Made by a program: the position numbers and the translations under genes. The notes beneath the pieces are model-generated. The model did no database searches. It worked only from the letters and a program-made list of their open reading frames with translations, and was not told the origin of the DNA. From assembly GCF_003382685.1 (NCBI RefSeq), contig NZ_QLVG01000032.1, positions 1 through 64,000 of the forward strand: DNA of 64,000 nt. The letters are read 5' to 3'. This document shows positions 6,118 through 14,552 of the stretch, piece by piece. Each line of letters opens with the position of its first letter. Position 1 is the first letter of the stretch. The DNA is from Halorussus litoreus (GTDB lineage: Archaea; Halobacteriota; Halobacteria; Halobacteriales; Haladaptataceae).

Positions 6118-8262
6118 TCAGAACGAGGTGATCTTAGTCGTTCGTGTCTTTGCTAACCTTCGTCGGATATCCGACCGATCCCATCCCAAGGGTGAGATAA
6201 TACTCTCGACAGCTCGGACCAGCTGCGTCTCATAGTACGATGGATCATACTGGTCCGTCTCTTCGTGAGCAAGGGCGACACGTTCTCGTGATGCCTTCTC
6301 GTCGTCGACGACCACGTACTCGACATCTTGACCGGGATGGACAGCGAGATCCTGGTCCCGAGCACGCTCGAGTGCCGCCACGTTCTGGGTGTACTGCGTG
6401 TACGCCTCGACAGGCTTGGAAACACGGTTCCGTTCGACGAGTCGGTCGGAATCGACATCGCCAGCGTGAAGCTCCGAAATCGCCCGTTCCAAGCGATTAA
6501 TTACCACATCCGGAGATTGCGTTTGACCGAGAATCTCGAGACAGTCGCGCTGGACGTCTTCGATGAATCCGGGCGTCGATCGTTGCCGGGCTTCGATGCC
6601 GCGTATCTTGAACTCGTCCTTGCCCGCAACCTTCCCGAAATATTTCGTCAGCGCGCCGGCGTCGCTCTCGCGCTGTGGCACGAACGCTACCCACTCGTAC
6701 TCGGCTTCATATTCGAGACGGATATCGACGGTGTCCGTAATCTCGGCGGCCAACGTCTCCAGTGATCCTCGTTCGTCGTCGCTGACGTCCGGGTCGGGCG
6801 TCACCCAGATCGAGTCGACGATCCCGTGAACGACGCGCCATCCGCCCGCTTCCAACCGCTGTTTCGCGATGAGCAGGATCTCCCGAGCGAACGCGTTAAT
6901 TGCTTCGTGGCACTCGATTCGGCCGAATTTCGCGTTACTGAATCCCTGATACCCAAAGCACGCGACGAGAATCCACTTTAGCGCGGCCGACCGCCCCTCG
7001 AGTTCGTCGAGACAGTCTTGGTCGGGGTTCTCCCGCTGTTCTTCGCGACGGATTGCGGTCTTGATCTCGTCGCGCGCATCGATGATTGGCTGGAGGACGT
7101 CGACGAGGTAGCCGCGGTCGTCACAGATCGCGTAGCCGAGGCCGGGCACATCGTCGCGGTCGCTGTGGCAGTCACACCGGATGACATCGGGCGAGACGTT
7201 CCGCGTGCAGATGATATTCGGATAGAGACTCGAAAAGTCGAGTTCGTGGACGTCCTCGTGGAGGCCGACTTCGGGCGCGAAGATGAAGCCACCGCGGTCA
7301 GCGTCGTGAAGCGTGGTCATCGGCTTGTAGAACTCGTGTCGCCAGGAGTTCCATGGCGTCAGCACACCGCGCTTGTGTGCTTCACAGATCTGGATGGCAG
7401 TGAGGACGTTCCCAATCGACGCCCACGCGAGTTCCTGGATTGGCTTTTTCGACCGAGTGACGAGGTCGAGGATGCCGTCGAGGTTCGTCTCACCGAAGAA
7501 GAACGCGTTCGACTCATCGATGATAGCCCGTCCCGGCACGTTGTAGCGGGCAGGGGAGTGTCCCACCCGGCCGTAACTCGAATACGTCGACCGACCGGCG
7601 AGCTGCTGGTAGTCGACGTTGGGCCACCGACTCAGCGTGAAGCCGTCGACGCCGGCGTCGCGAGCCATCGCGTAGAGCGTCGGGATGATCTCGCTCGTCG
7701 AGCACACAAGGACATCCGGGTCGCGTACGTCGAGCGCGTCCTGCACAGCAGCGAGGAGTTCCTCCGGCGGGCCCGTGACGGTCTCGCCGTCGACGCCGAG
7801 TTCGGTGTAGGTTTTACTGTTCGTCTCGGTCACCGGGATACTGAGGTGGAGCGTCGACAGCTCGTTCGCCGGCGTCGGATTGACGTTGTTCTCCAGACAG
7901 TAGCGGAACTCCCGCGAGAAGTCTACGTTGAAACAGGCGATATCGCCGATGGGGTATTCGGAGAGTTGGCGCGTCTGGCGGGCGAGCGCCGTCACCCGGT
8001 CGATGTGTGAAACGTCGACGGCAAGGACCCGCTCCAGGTCACGACGAAATCCAGGGTGTCGGTCGACGTACTCGGTCGCGACGACGTCCGGATGGCGCTC
8101 GTAGAACGCCTGAAGTCCAGAGAGATCGACGTCAGTCTCTGGCGAGCGAGCGGCGACATGGAACCGCGGTGTGTAGTCCCGGCGCTCAGTGGCCACGGCG
8201 CCGTCGGTCGTCGCTTCCCATTCGAGGACGCGGTCGTCGAGGAAGTCGATTTTGAACGGCAT
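6118..8262 (-). CDS. polB: Family B DNA polymerase (plasmid type)
   Basis: A 714-residue polymerase. Motif A DFSSLYPNI is intact near residue 342. Motif B is around K429 to YQG 438. Motif C, usually YGDTDS, reads HGIVDS near 479-484, so the first Asp is lost but the catalytic second Asp (483) is kept. The exonuclease domain looks inactive: the usual D-x-E of Exo I is absent in the strand STLHLSIPV near 136-144, and Exo II is replaced by DPDVLVCSTSEII near 181. It probably replicates the element, using the origin beside it. It is the last gene of an operon, 5 nt after the small gene upstream. It is shorter than the 780-900 residues of many archaeal replicative PolBs, as plasmid versions often are. 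Confidence 0.93.
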   Translation of the reverse strand: MPFKIDFLDDRVLEWEATTDGAVATERRDYTPRFHVAARSPETDVDLSGLQAFYERHPDVVATEYVDRHPGFRRDLERVLAVDVSHIDRVTALARQTRQLSEYPIGDIACFNVDFSREFRYCLENNVNPTPANELSTLHLSIPVTETNSKTYTELGVDGETVTGPPEELLAAVQDALDVRDPDVLVCSTSEIIPTLYAMARDAGVDGFTLSRWPNVDYQQLAGRSTYSSYGRVGHSPARYNVPGRAIIDESNAFFFGETNLDGILDLVTRSKKPIQELAWASIGNVLTAIQICEAHKRGVLTPWNSWRHEFYKPMTTLHDADRGGFIFAPEVGLHEDVHELDFSSLYPNIICTRNVSPDVIRCDCHSDRDDVPGLGYAICDDRGYLVDVLQPIIDARDEIKTAIRREEQRENPDQDCLDELEGRSAALKWILVACFGYQGFSNAKFGRIECHEAINAFAREILLIAKQRLEAGGWRVVHGIVDSIWVTPDPDVSDDERGSLETLAAEITDTVDIRLEYEAEYEWVAFVPQRESDAGALTKYFGKVAGKDEFKIRGIEARQRSTPGFIEDVQRDCLEILGQTQSPDVVINRLERAISELHAGDVDSDRLVERNRVSKPVEAYTQYTQNVAALERARDQDLAVHPGQDVEYVVVDDEKASRERVALAHEETDQYDPSYYETQLVRAVESIISPLGWDRSDIRRRLAKTRTTKITSF

Positions 8263-8267
8263 CGGTA

Positions 8268-8585
8268 TCAGTCGTCAGCTGGCTGTGGCTTGTCGTCCAT
8301 TTCGTCGTGCTGCTTTCGTAGCGCCTCGATTGCATCCTCGATATCGTCGAGGCGCTCGTCATGTGCGTCGAGGCGTGACTCCTGTTCGAGATCGACGCTG
8401 AGAAGCGACGGAAGCATGGGGTTCTGGTGGTTCAACAATCCGCTCGCGTCGGCGTGCTCGCGGGCGTACGTGAACAGCTGGTCGAACCGAGGTTGGTCGC
8501 GGCGCCGGAGCGCACGGCGATACTCTCCCCACCGCTCTTCGATAGCGCGAAGCGCATCCCGGAACGTCGGATTCGTCCGCCCCAC
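8268..8585 (-). CDS. Small PolB-linked protein (DUF8156-like)
   Basis: About 105 residues. The start is set at GTG 8585 because AGGAGGT lies 8 nt upstream in the end of the preceding gene, and the product then begins MGRTNPTFRDALR, the form I remember for this haloarchaeal family. An upstream GTG at 8612 is possible but has no ribosome site. The protein is helical and charged, with a C-terminal coiled coil (RLDAHDERLDDIEDAI). Its position between the RadA-like gene (ends 8588) and polB (starts 8262) suggests a polymerase accessory role. Function unknown. Confidence 0.75.
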   Translation of the reverse strand: MGRTNPTFRDALRAIEERWGEYRRALRRRDQPRFDQLFTYAREHADASGLLNHQNPMLPSLLSVDLEQESRLDAHDERLDDIEDAIEALRKQHDEMDDKPQPADD

Positions 8586-8587
8586 CG

Positions 8588-9556
8588 TCACCGACCTCCT
8601 GTGTTGGCCCACGCGTCAAGTAGTGGGTTCGTGGTGAGTGTCGTACTCGTGCCGTCGGCCATGACGCCGGTCCCGATATCGGTAGTTCCGCCGGAATCTC
8701 CTGGGGTAGGGGGTGACGCCGGCTGGAGGCCCACCTGGTCGGCACGGGCAGTGAGCATCTTCCGCCAGTACGCGAATGTGGTCTGGTAGTACGCGCCGCC
8801 GTCGACGGGATAGACGAGCGTCTCGAACTCGTCGCCAACGAAACGTGGCCCCATCCGCGTCTGTTCACACTCCAGATGATGATCGGCGGTCGTTTCGATC
8901 GGCGCCGTGAACTCGTTGGCAGTCGTGCGCGTGACGAGGACGGGGACATCGTAGCCCCGTGCATAGGTACTGAGACGAGCGAGAGCTCGCGCCTGGAGCG
9001 TCTGCGCGTGTTCTTCCCCCAGGGTATCGTCGTCCCAGTACTGGGCATCGAGCGCCGGGACAACGATGAGCGACGGCGTGTGTGGCGAGGTCTCCTGCTC
9101 GTGGCTCTGCCGTTCTCGGTGCGTTGCTACAGCGTCCGCGGCCGTGGCTTGCTGGACGTGCTGGTTGACGGCGTCGGGCAGGTCACAGAGCGCGCCGTAG
9201 TGCTGGTAGGCGGTGAAGCCGCGGGCGACGTGAATCCGGTCGAGTAAGCGCTGGCTGGGCGTGAGGCGGGCGAGTGAGGTGGTTGTCGCGTGGCCGTGGG
9301 CGTCGATCCAGAAGGCCGGTCCGTCGCTCAGCAGGAGGTGGTCGAGCACAAGCGACTGGAGAATGGGGACGCCACGCCCCCCCTCGATATCGAGGAGCGT
9401 GATGCCGTTATCGAGTGAGGGAAACAAGAACTCGTCAGGCGGCTGGTCGGCCGTCCCGGTGAGTGACTGCTGATTGCGGTCTGCGCCACGCGTCGGCTGG
9501 TTCACCGCCAGCTCGCTCTTCGTTGATCGCGACCTCGATGGAGATCCCTCGGACAT
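8588..9556 (-). CDS. RecA/RadA-fold protein lacking the P-loop, PolB operon
   Basis: A 322-residue protein with a RecA-like core: LLDIEGGRGVPILQSLVLDHLL near 54 stands where Walker A would be, but no GxxGxGK(T/S) is present; PSLIVVPALDAQYW near 163 matches the Walker B strand. The first 40 and last 60 residues are low-complexity. Proteins of this kind are found beside plasmid polB genes in haloarchaea and are annotated as RadA/Rad51-like; here ATP binding is doubtful. It is the first gene of the operon; a TATA-like CTTATCGG lies about 30 nt before the ATG, and GTGAGGT is just upstream. Confidence 0.75.
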   Translation of the reverse strand: MSEGSPSRSRSTKSELAVNQPTRGADRNQQSLTGTADQPPDEFLFPSLDNGITLLDIEGGRGVPILQSLVLDHLLLSDGPAFWIDAHGHATTTSLARLTPSQRLLDRIHVARGFTAYQHYGALCDLPDAVNQHVQQATAADAVATHRERQSHEQETSPHTPSLIVVPALDAQYWDDDTLGEEHAQTLQARALARLSTYARGYDVPVLVTRTTANEFTAPIETTADHHLECEQTRMGPRFVGDEFETLVYPVDGGAYYQTTFAYWRKMLTARADQVGLQPASPPTPGDSGGTTDIGTGVMADGTSTTLTTNPLLDAWANTGGR

Positions 9557-9767
9557 ACCTCACTAGACGGAGAAGTGTCCGATAAGGCGTGGCGTGTCGT
9601 TTCCACGTTTCATAGAACGATAGAGCTGGTAGTCTAAACGGCGTGCAGTATTCGGGTTATAGTTCTCTGAACCCACGTTTCCGGGTTGTTTCAAGAATAC
9701 GCTGGCTGACGGGGCGGAAAAGGGTCAACCACACAGATTTATAACTCGACTGCGAATGTGATTCTCT

Positions 9768-11792
9768 ATGCGGAATGTGAGCTTGGACGTCGATGACCGA
9801 CGTCTTGACGACGTAATTACTCAGGTCGGGAAAGGAAAATACCGCATTCCAGAGTTCCAGCGAGAATTCGTTTGGGACCGAACCGACGTCGTCGATCTCT
9901 TCGACAGTATCTACAAGAGTTACCCCATTGGGAGTTTCTTCTTCTGGCGAGTCCCGCACGATATGTGGGACTTCTTCCGAGATGTCGACGAACTCCAGCA
10001 GCCCTCACTTGAAGAAATCCAGCGGTCCGAATTCCCCGAAATCAGTTTCGTGCTTGACGGCCAACAACGGCTAACCTCGCTCTACGTTACGCTCAACGGA
10101 ATGAAATATGCGGACACGGACTACAGCCGCATCGTCTTTGACCTTGACGAAGAGACGTTCAAAGTTGCAGAAGGCAAAGCCGACCACCTTGTACGAGTCT
10201 GTGACATCTGGGACGACAAACGGGAGGTTCGCGACGAGTTAGAGGGCGATCGATATGAGGCGTTCACTGATTGCAACGATGCGCTGACGAAATACGAACT
10301 CCCGCTTATCATCGTCAAGACGAACGAAGTTGAGAGCGTCATAAACATCTTCGAGCGGATCAATCAGAAAGGGACGCGACTCAGCCGCTTCGATATAGTT
10401 AACGCCAACATCTGGTCAAGGGATTTCAATCTTCGTAGCCGCATCGACGAGGATATTTTCGAGCACTTAGACCAGATCGGGTTCGGGGAGATTGACAGAG
10501 GTACCGTGACCCAGACCCTGGCTCTCAACATTGATGGAACGTGCAGCACGGACGCTCAGAAGAATCTCGATCCCGATGATGTCAGAGAGAACTGGGAGGA
10601 TACCAAGGAGGCTATGATCTCCGCGATTGGCTATCTCAGAAAACAACACGGAGTGAAACGGTCCGAGTTCATTCCGTACGAAGGAATGATTCCTGTGCTC
10701 GCATATTATATGTATGAGACAGATCGCAGGAATGTCGACCCAGACCACCAGGAACAGATAGACCGCTGGTTCTGGCGGGTCGCTCTCTCGGGTCGGTACA
10801 GCAGTTCTGCACAGACCAGAATGACTGAAGATAGCAAACTGATCGACAGGATCATCGCAGGAGAAGATGTTGAAATCAACTTCACGCCGCAGATTAGCAC
10901 AGAACGCCTCAAAACGACCAATATCAAGCGGTCCACTTCAGGCCTCAGGAATGCATTCCTCTGTCTCCTTGCACGGAACCGACCTCTTCACTTCGAGGAC
11001 GGCTCAGAAATCGACCTAACGGAAAACGAGTACGCTGACTTCCGTCTCAACAAGCATCACATCTTTCCGAACGCCTATCTTCGGGGGTTAGACTACTCGA
11101 AAAAGGAGCGGAAGAGCATTATGGACATTACCTTCATTCCTGCCGAGCTTAACCGCCGTCTCTCGGACACCTCCGCAAAAGAGTACTTTGGAAGACTCGC
11201 AAATGATGTAAATGAGTTTGAGCGAATCATGGATTCGCACCTTATCCCCCATGACGAGGACTCGGGTATCTGGGACAACGATTATGATACGTTCCAGGAA
11301 CAGCGGGCGGAACTCGTATACTCCGAATTCATGGAACTAATCGGGGAGTATTCTGCTCTCGAGTCTGATCTCCGAAATGACCCTCAGAGCGCCGTCAAAG
11401 AGACGGAGGTTTTGGTTCGGGACTTCATTGATACAGAACTCACTCTAGCAAGCGATGGAGGCACGTTCTGGGGTGAAGTCCCGAACGATGTGAACTCGAA
11501 CGTTCAGCGGCGTATTAGCGAGGAGCAAGACAGTAATCCCGAGTTCACTGTCGACTCTGATCGAGACAAACTTGACTTCTGTAACGTGATGGACTACGCA
11601 AAGATTATCAACGCTCGCTGGGACGTTTTTGGGGATTATCTACCATCGAAATCAGCGGTTCAAACCCGGTTTGAGGACTTCGCAGAATTCCGCAACGCCA
11701 TCGCTCATCATCGAGAAATCGATCGATTCACCGAAATGGATGGCCAGGTCGCTATCGAATGGATAAACAGCTGCATTAGCGAAGAGTACTAA
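9768..11792 (+). CDS. GmrSD-like DUF262-HNH nuclease with C-terminal HEPN-like domain
   Basis: A 674-residue protein. Residues 10-250 are a DUF262 domain with the NTP-binding DGQQR motif at about 97-101. LNKHHIFPNAYL near 426 is the HNH of the DUF1524 nuclease domain, followed by the usual NRRLSDTSAKEYF helix. The last 150 residues end with FRNAIAHH near 640-647, the R-N-x-x-x-H signature of HEPN RNases. GmrSD/BrxU-type proteins cut modified foreign DNA; the added HEPN-like end could give an RNA-cleaving arm. A TATA box (TTTATAAC, about 9737) lies 25-30 nt before the ATG, so the mRNA is probably leaderless. It stands alone. Confidence 0.88.
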   Translation: MRNVSLDVDDRRLDDVITQVGKGKYRIPEFQREFVWDRTDVVDLFDSIYKSYPIGSFFFWRVPHDMWDFFRDVDELQQPSLEEIQRSEFPEISFVLDGQQRLTSLYVTLNGMKYADTDYSRIVFDLDEETFKVAEGKADHLVRVCDIWDDKREVRDELEGDRYEAFTDCNDALTKYELPLIIVKTNEVESVINIFERINQKGTRLSRFDIVNANIWSRDFNLRSRIDEDIFEHLDQIGFGEIDRGTVTQTLALNIDGTCSTDAQKNLDPDDVRENWEDTKEAMISAIGYLRKQHGVKRSEFIPYEGMIPVLAYYMYETDRRNVDPDHQEQIDRWFWRVALSGRYSSSAQTRMTEDSKLIDRIIAGEDVEINFTPQISTERLKTTNIKRSTSGLRNAFLCLLARNRPLHFEDGSEIDLTENEYADFRLNKHHIFPNAYLRGLDYSKKERKSIMDITFIPAELNRRLSDTSAKEYFGRLANDVNEFERIMDSHLIPHDEDSGIWDNDYDTFQEQRAELVYSEFMELIGEYSALESDLRNDPQSAVKETEVLVRDFIDTELTLASDGGTFWGEVPNDVNSNVQRRISEEQDSNPEFTVDSDRDKLDFCNVMDYAKIINARWDVFGDYLPSKSAVQTRFEDFAEFRNAIAHHREIDRFTEMDGQVAIEWINSCISEEY

Positions 11793-11797
11793 ACCAC

Positions 11798-11816
11798 CTT
11801 CGGTTAGGGGCCGAAG
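11798..11816 (+). terminator. Hairpin after the DUF262 gene
   Basis: CTTCGG (11798-11803) and CCGAAG (11811-11816) form a 6-bp stem with a 7-nt loop, 5 nt after the stop codon. No T-tract follows. Confidence 0.35.
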
Positions 11817-11908
11817 AAACGCTCTCCAATATTCAGATTCTGACTCTCGGAACGTACCGTCTAGAAGCGGTTCAGGAACTGGATTTAGGTACACGGCAGC
11901 CACCTGTA

Positions 11909-11949
11909 TTAACCAACACTCCGTAGGGTAACTCCTAACTGTTGGTTAA
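11909..11949. repeat. 41-bp inverted repeat, copy 3
   Basis: Arms TTAACCAACA (11909-11918) and TGTTGGTTAA (11940-11949), 21-nt spacer. It ends 81 nt before the SRAP start codon, the same distance as copy 1 from its gene. Confidence 0.85.
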
Positions 11950-12030
11950 CACTGTTGACGGCTTTCCTGCTCTCATTCTACGCCGCACAGCTACCATACT
12001 TTGATGCTCACTCTCCTCGAGAAGGGAGAT

Positions 12031-12720
12031 ATGTGTGGGCGAAACGCGCTGTTCGCCACCCAGGAGGACCTCGAGAAGCACCTTGAAGCGGAGGTCGTCA
12101 CGGATGGCGGATACGTCCCGAGATACAATATCGCCCCTGGAGAGCAGCTGGACGTCATCACCAACCGGGCCGCCGACGAGATCGACCAGTATCATTGGGG
12201 CCTCCTCCCGTCGTGGGCGGACGACCCCGGCGAGGGAATTATCAACGCTCGCTCTGAAACGGCAGCCGAGAAACGAGCCTTCCGCGATGCCTGGGATTCG
12301 CGCCCCTGTCTCGTTCTCTCGTCGGGGTTCTACGAGTGGCAGACGCGGGACAGCGGGCCCAAACAACCGTATCGAATCTACCGCGAGGACGCCCCGGCGT
12401 TCGCGATGGCTGGCCTCTGGGAGGTCTGGGAAGGAGAGGAATCAGCCATCCCGTGCGTGACCATCCTGACGACCGAACCGAACGATCTGATGCAACCGAT
12501 TCACGACCGGATGCCGGTAGTCCTCCCCGACGGCGCCGAGGAGACGTGGCTCACTGCTGGCTCGGATGAACGCGCAGATATGTGCCAGCCCTACCCAGAC
12601 GGCGACCTCAAGGCGTACGAGATTTCGACGCACGTCAACAGCCCCGACAACGACGGTCCATCAGTAATCGAACCGCTGGGACACGAACAATCCGGATTGG
12701 GTGACTTCACATCTGGGTGA
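12031..12720 (+). CDS. SRAP-domain protein (HMCES/YedK family)
   Basis: A 229-residue protein. The start is fixed at ATG 12031, not upstream TTG/ATG codons, because SRAP proteins need Cys at position 2 after Met removal, and this start gives MCGRNALF. The other conserved sites are present: NIAPGE, NARSET, the glutamate in GFYEW and the histidine in HDRMPVVL. SRAP proteins crosslink to abasic sites in single-stranded DNA and shield them. On a conjugative replicon it may protect single-stranded DNA during transfer. Inverted-repeat copy 3 upstream probably controls it. Confidence 0.93.
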   Translation: MCGRNALFATQEDLEKHLEAEVVTDGGYVPRYNIAPGEQLDVITNRAADEIDQYHWGLLPSWADDPGEGIINARSETAAEKRAFRDAWDSRPCLVLSSGFYEWQTRDSGPKQPYRIYREDAPAFAMAGLWEVWEGEESAIPCVTILTTEPNDLMQPIHDRMPVVLPDGAEETWLTAGSDERADMCQPYPDGDLKAYEISTHVNSPDNDGPSVIEPLGHEQSGLGDFTSG

Positions 12721-12762
12721 AGACTGGACGCACTGAAGATGTCTCTCTCAGCAAAGTAGTAT

Positions 12763-13788
12763 TCACCCAGGGGAGGGTACGGCTGCATTGGCGAGCGCGT
12801 ATTCCCGGTCACGACTCGTGCCCTCGGCAGTGAGGACGTTATATTGCGTCATCTTCGACAGATACGTGCGAATCGTACGTTTCGTCCGGGGATCATCGAC
12901 TTTCCGCTTGTAGTGGTCGTGAATCTCGCTCGGCCCAAGGGGCCCGTGTTCCTGGACGACGTCGTAGACAATCCGCTGGTGCGGCGTGAGTGAGTCGAGA
13001 TTCTTCTGCTTGATTTGTGCGCGAGCGTCTTCCGCAGCGTTGAGGAGGATATCATCGGTGATTCGCTCTCTGCTCTCGCGGTCGGCTTTGCTCGCGGCGG
13101 TCCGAAGGATGCCAATCGCGAGACGAGCATCACCAGCAGCGGCGTCGGCAATACGGTCGAGTTGGTTAGTCGTAATGACGTCCTGGTCGAGCCCTCCTTT
13201 CACACGAGCAGCGAGGATGTCGTGGAGTTGCTCGTCGTGATACTTGTCCATGCGGACGTGTTCGCTGGATCGAAGTCGACTCACGAGGCGGTCGTCGACG
13301 CGGCTGAAGAGGTCTTCTTCCTTGTTGGCGATACAGATCACAGCGAACTGCGGCAGGCTATGCAGGTCGTAGATAACGCCCGGATCTTCGAGCTGGTCGA
13401 CCTCGTCGAGGATGATGACTGTCCGTGGCCCGTCGTACTGTTGGAGCCGATCGATGAGTTCGTCGTGGGGTGTCGACTGGCGGTGGATATCGATGGTTTC
13501 GCCGAAATCGTCGAGAATCTGGTAGAGTGTCCGATAGCGAGTATAGTTGCGCCAGCAGTTGACATAGGTAGCTTCGACGTCGAGGACCTCTTCGCGAAGG
13601 CGCTCGGTGACGAACTGCGAGATGCAGGTCTTCCCCGTGCCGCTCGGTCCAGTGACGATGGCGGTGTCGGCGGGCTCACCGTTTGTGATGGGCTCAAGGA
13701 CGCTGGAAAGGTGATTGACTTCGGCGTCACGATGCTCGACTTCTCGAGGGACGAACCCGGCGCGGAGAACGCGAGCATCGCGTATCAT
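12763..13788 (-). CDS. cdc6: Second Orc1/Cdc6 protein
   Basis: A 341-residue AAA+ protein beginning MIRDARVLRAGFVP, the usual start of short haloarchaeal Orc proteins; a longer open frame to 13920 is rejected because TATA-like CATATAAG (13822-13829) lies inside it. Walker A GPSGTGKT is near 48, Walker B IILDEVD near 127, and a winged helix fills the C-terminus. It lacks the long N-terminal extension of the other Orc here. No ORB array like that at 5.3 kb is adjacent, but TTTCCGGAAA palindromes sit at its promoter. It may be a regulator or an initiator for another site. Confidence 0.92.
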   Translation of the reverse strand: MIRDARVLRAGFVPREVEHRDAEVNHLSSVLEPITNGEPADTAIVTGPSGTGKTCISQFVTERLREEVLDVEATYVNCWRNYTRYRTLYQILDDFGETIDIHRQSTPHDELIDRLQQYDGPRTVIILDEVDQLEDPGVIYDLHSLPQFAVICIANKEEDLFSRVDDRLVSRLRSSEHVRMDKYHDEQLHDILAARVKGGLDQDVITTNQLDRIADAAAGDARLAIGILRTAASKADRESRERITDDILLNAAEDARAQIKQKNLDSLTPHQRIVYDVVQEHGPLGPSEIHDHYKRKVDDPRTKRTIRTYLSKMTQYNVLTAEGTSRDREYALANAAVPSPG

Positions 13789-13842
13789 GAAATTCGGTAC
13801 AAAAGTGATTCTGCGGCAGGTCATATAAGAGTGACCGGGTCG

Positions 13843-13948
13843 TTTCCGGAAAGGAAGCACTTGTAATTGGGCTCTACCCGGATACTGTAACGCTGGCAGG
13901 CGATTCTGCTGGAATTGCACCTCATAGCTTTCCGGAAATTCCAGGAAA
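13843..13948. promoter_or_regulatory. TTTCCGGAAA palindromes at the second orc promoter
   Basis: Perfect palindrome TTTCCGGAAA at 13843-13852 and again at 13929-13938, followed directly by the near-copy TTCCAGGAAA at 13939-13948. The first lies just upstream of the TATA-like element on the minus strand (13822-13829). These could be Orc autoregulatory or origin sites. Confidence 0.5.
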
Positions 13949-14022
13949 CACGAGCCTTCCTGAATAGATACCTATCTTCGCGGAAGATAACCGATTAACT
14001 ACTCGGGGCTGTAGGTCGGCGT

Positions 14023-14460
14023 ATGGTTGAGGTTCCGGAGTCGCTCCAGAGTCTGTTTAGCGCAACTGTAGAAAAACAAGGCGAGACATATACGCTCGAA
14101 GTTCCGCAAACCGAGGTTGAACACGGCGCTATCTCTCCTGGTGAAACATATCGGATTGGCGTACTCACGCAACGACAATCCTCGACGAAGACAGCTGACG
14201 AACACACAGCACAGGAGCAGCCCGCTCCGTCCGAACGGAATTCTGGACCACCTACCCCACCGGTCACTGAAGGGGAAGTCCGTGACGTGACGATCGAGAC
14301 AGTCGGCGATCAAGGCGATGGAATCGCGAAGGTCGAACGCGGCTATGTCGTTATCATTCCAGGTGCGCAGCCCGGTGACGAACCGACCATCGAAATCGAT
14401 CAGGTCCAAGAGAACGTCGCATTTGCCAGCGTTGTCGATACCGGCCCTCAATCACTCTAA
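14023..14460 (+). CDS. TRAM-domain protein
   Basis: A 145-residue protein. Residues 1-45 look like a small beta domain, residues 50-80 are a Pro/Thr-rich linker, and residues 83-140 are a TRAM domain (GEVRDVTIETVGDQGDGIAKV, then GYVVIIPGAQPGD). TRAM is an OB-like RNA-binding fold; archaeal stand-alone TRAM proteins act as RNA chaperones or, in methanogens, cold-response factors. The two-part architecture (N-terminal piece plus TRAM) is common in haloarchaea. It is monocistronic between divergent orc and the AbiE pair. Confidence 0.88.
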   Translation: MVEVPESLQSLFSATVEKQGETYTLEVPQTEVEHGAISPGETYRIGVLTQRQSSTKTADEHTAQEQPAPSERNSGPPTPPVTEGEVRDVTIETVGDQGDGIAKVERGYVVIIPGAQPGDEPTIEIDQVQENVAFASVVDTGPQSL

Positions 14461-14552
14461 CTAGGTTCATAATCCGGTGTCTGTCCGGCAGAGTGGAGGA
14501 GGCGCAACGTTGATGCCTGCCGGGCTTCATATTCTATGCACGAAACGCAGGT

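Noticed and set aside
7018-8010. 330-codon plus-strand frame inside polB
   Set aside because: Antisense shadow of a polymerase with recognisable motifs on the minus strand.
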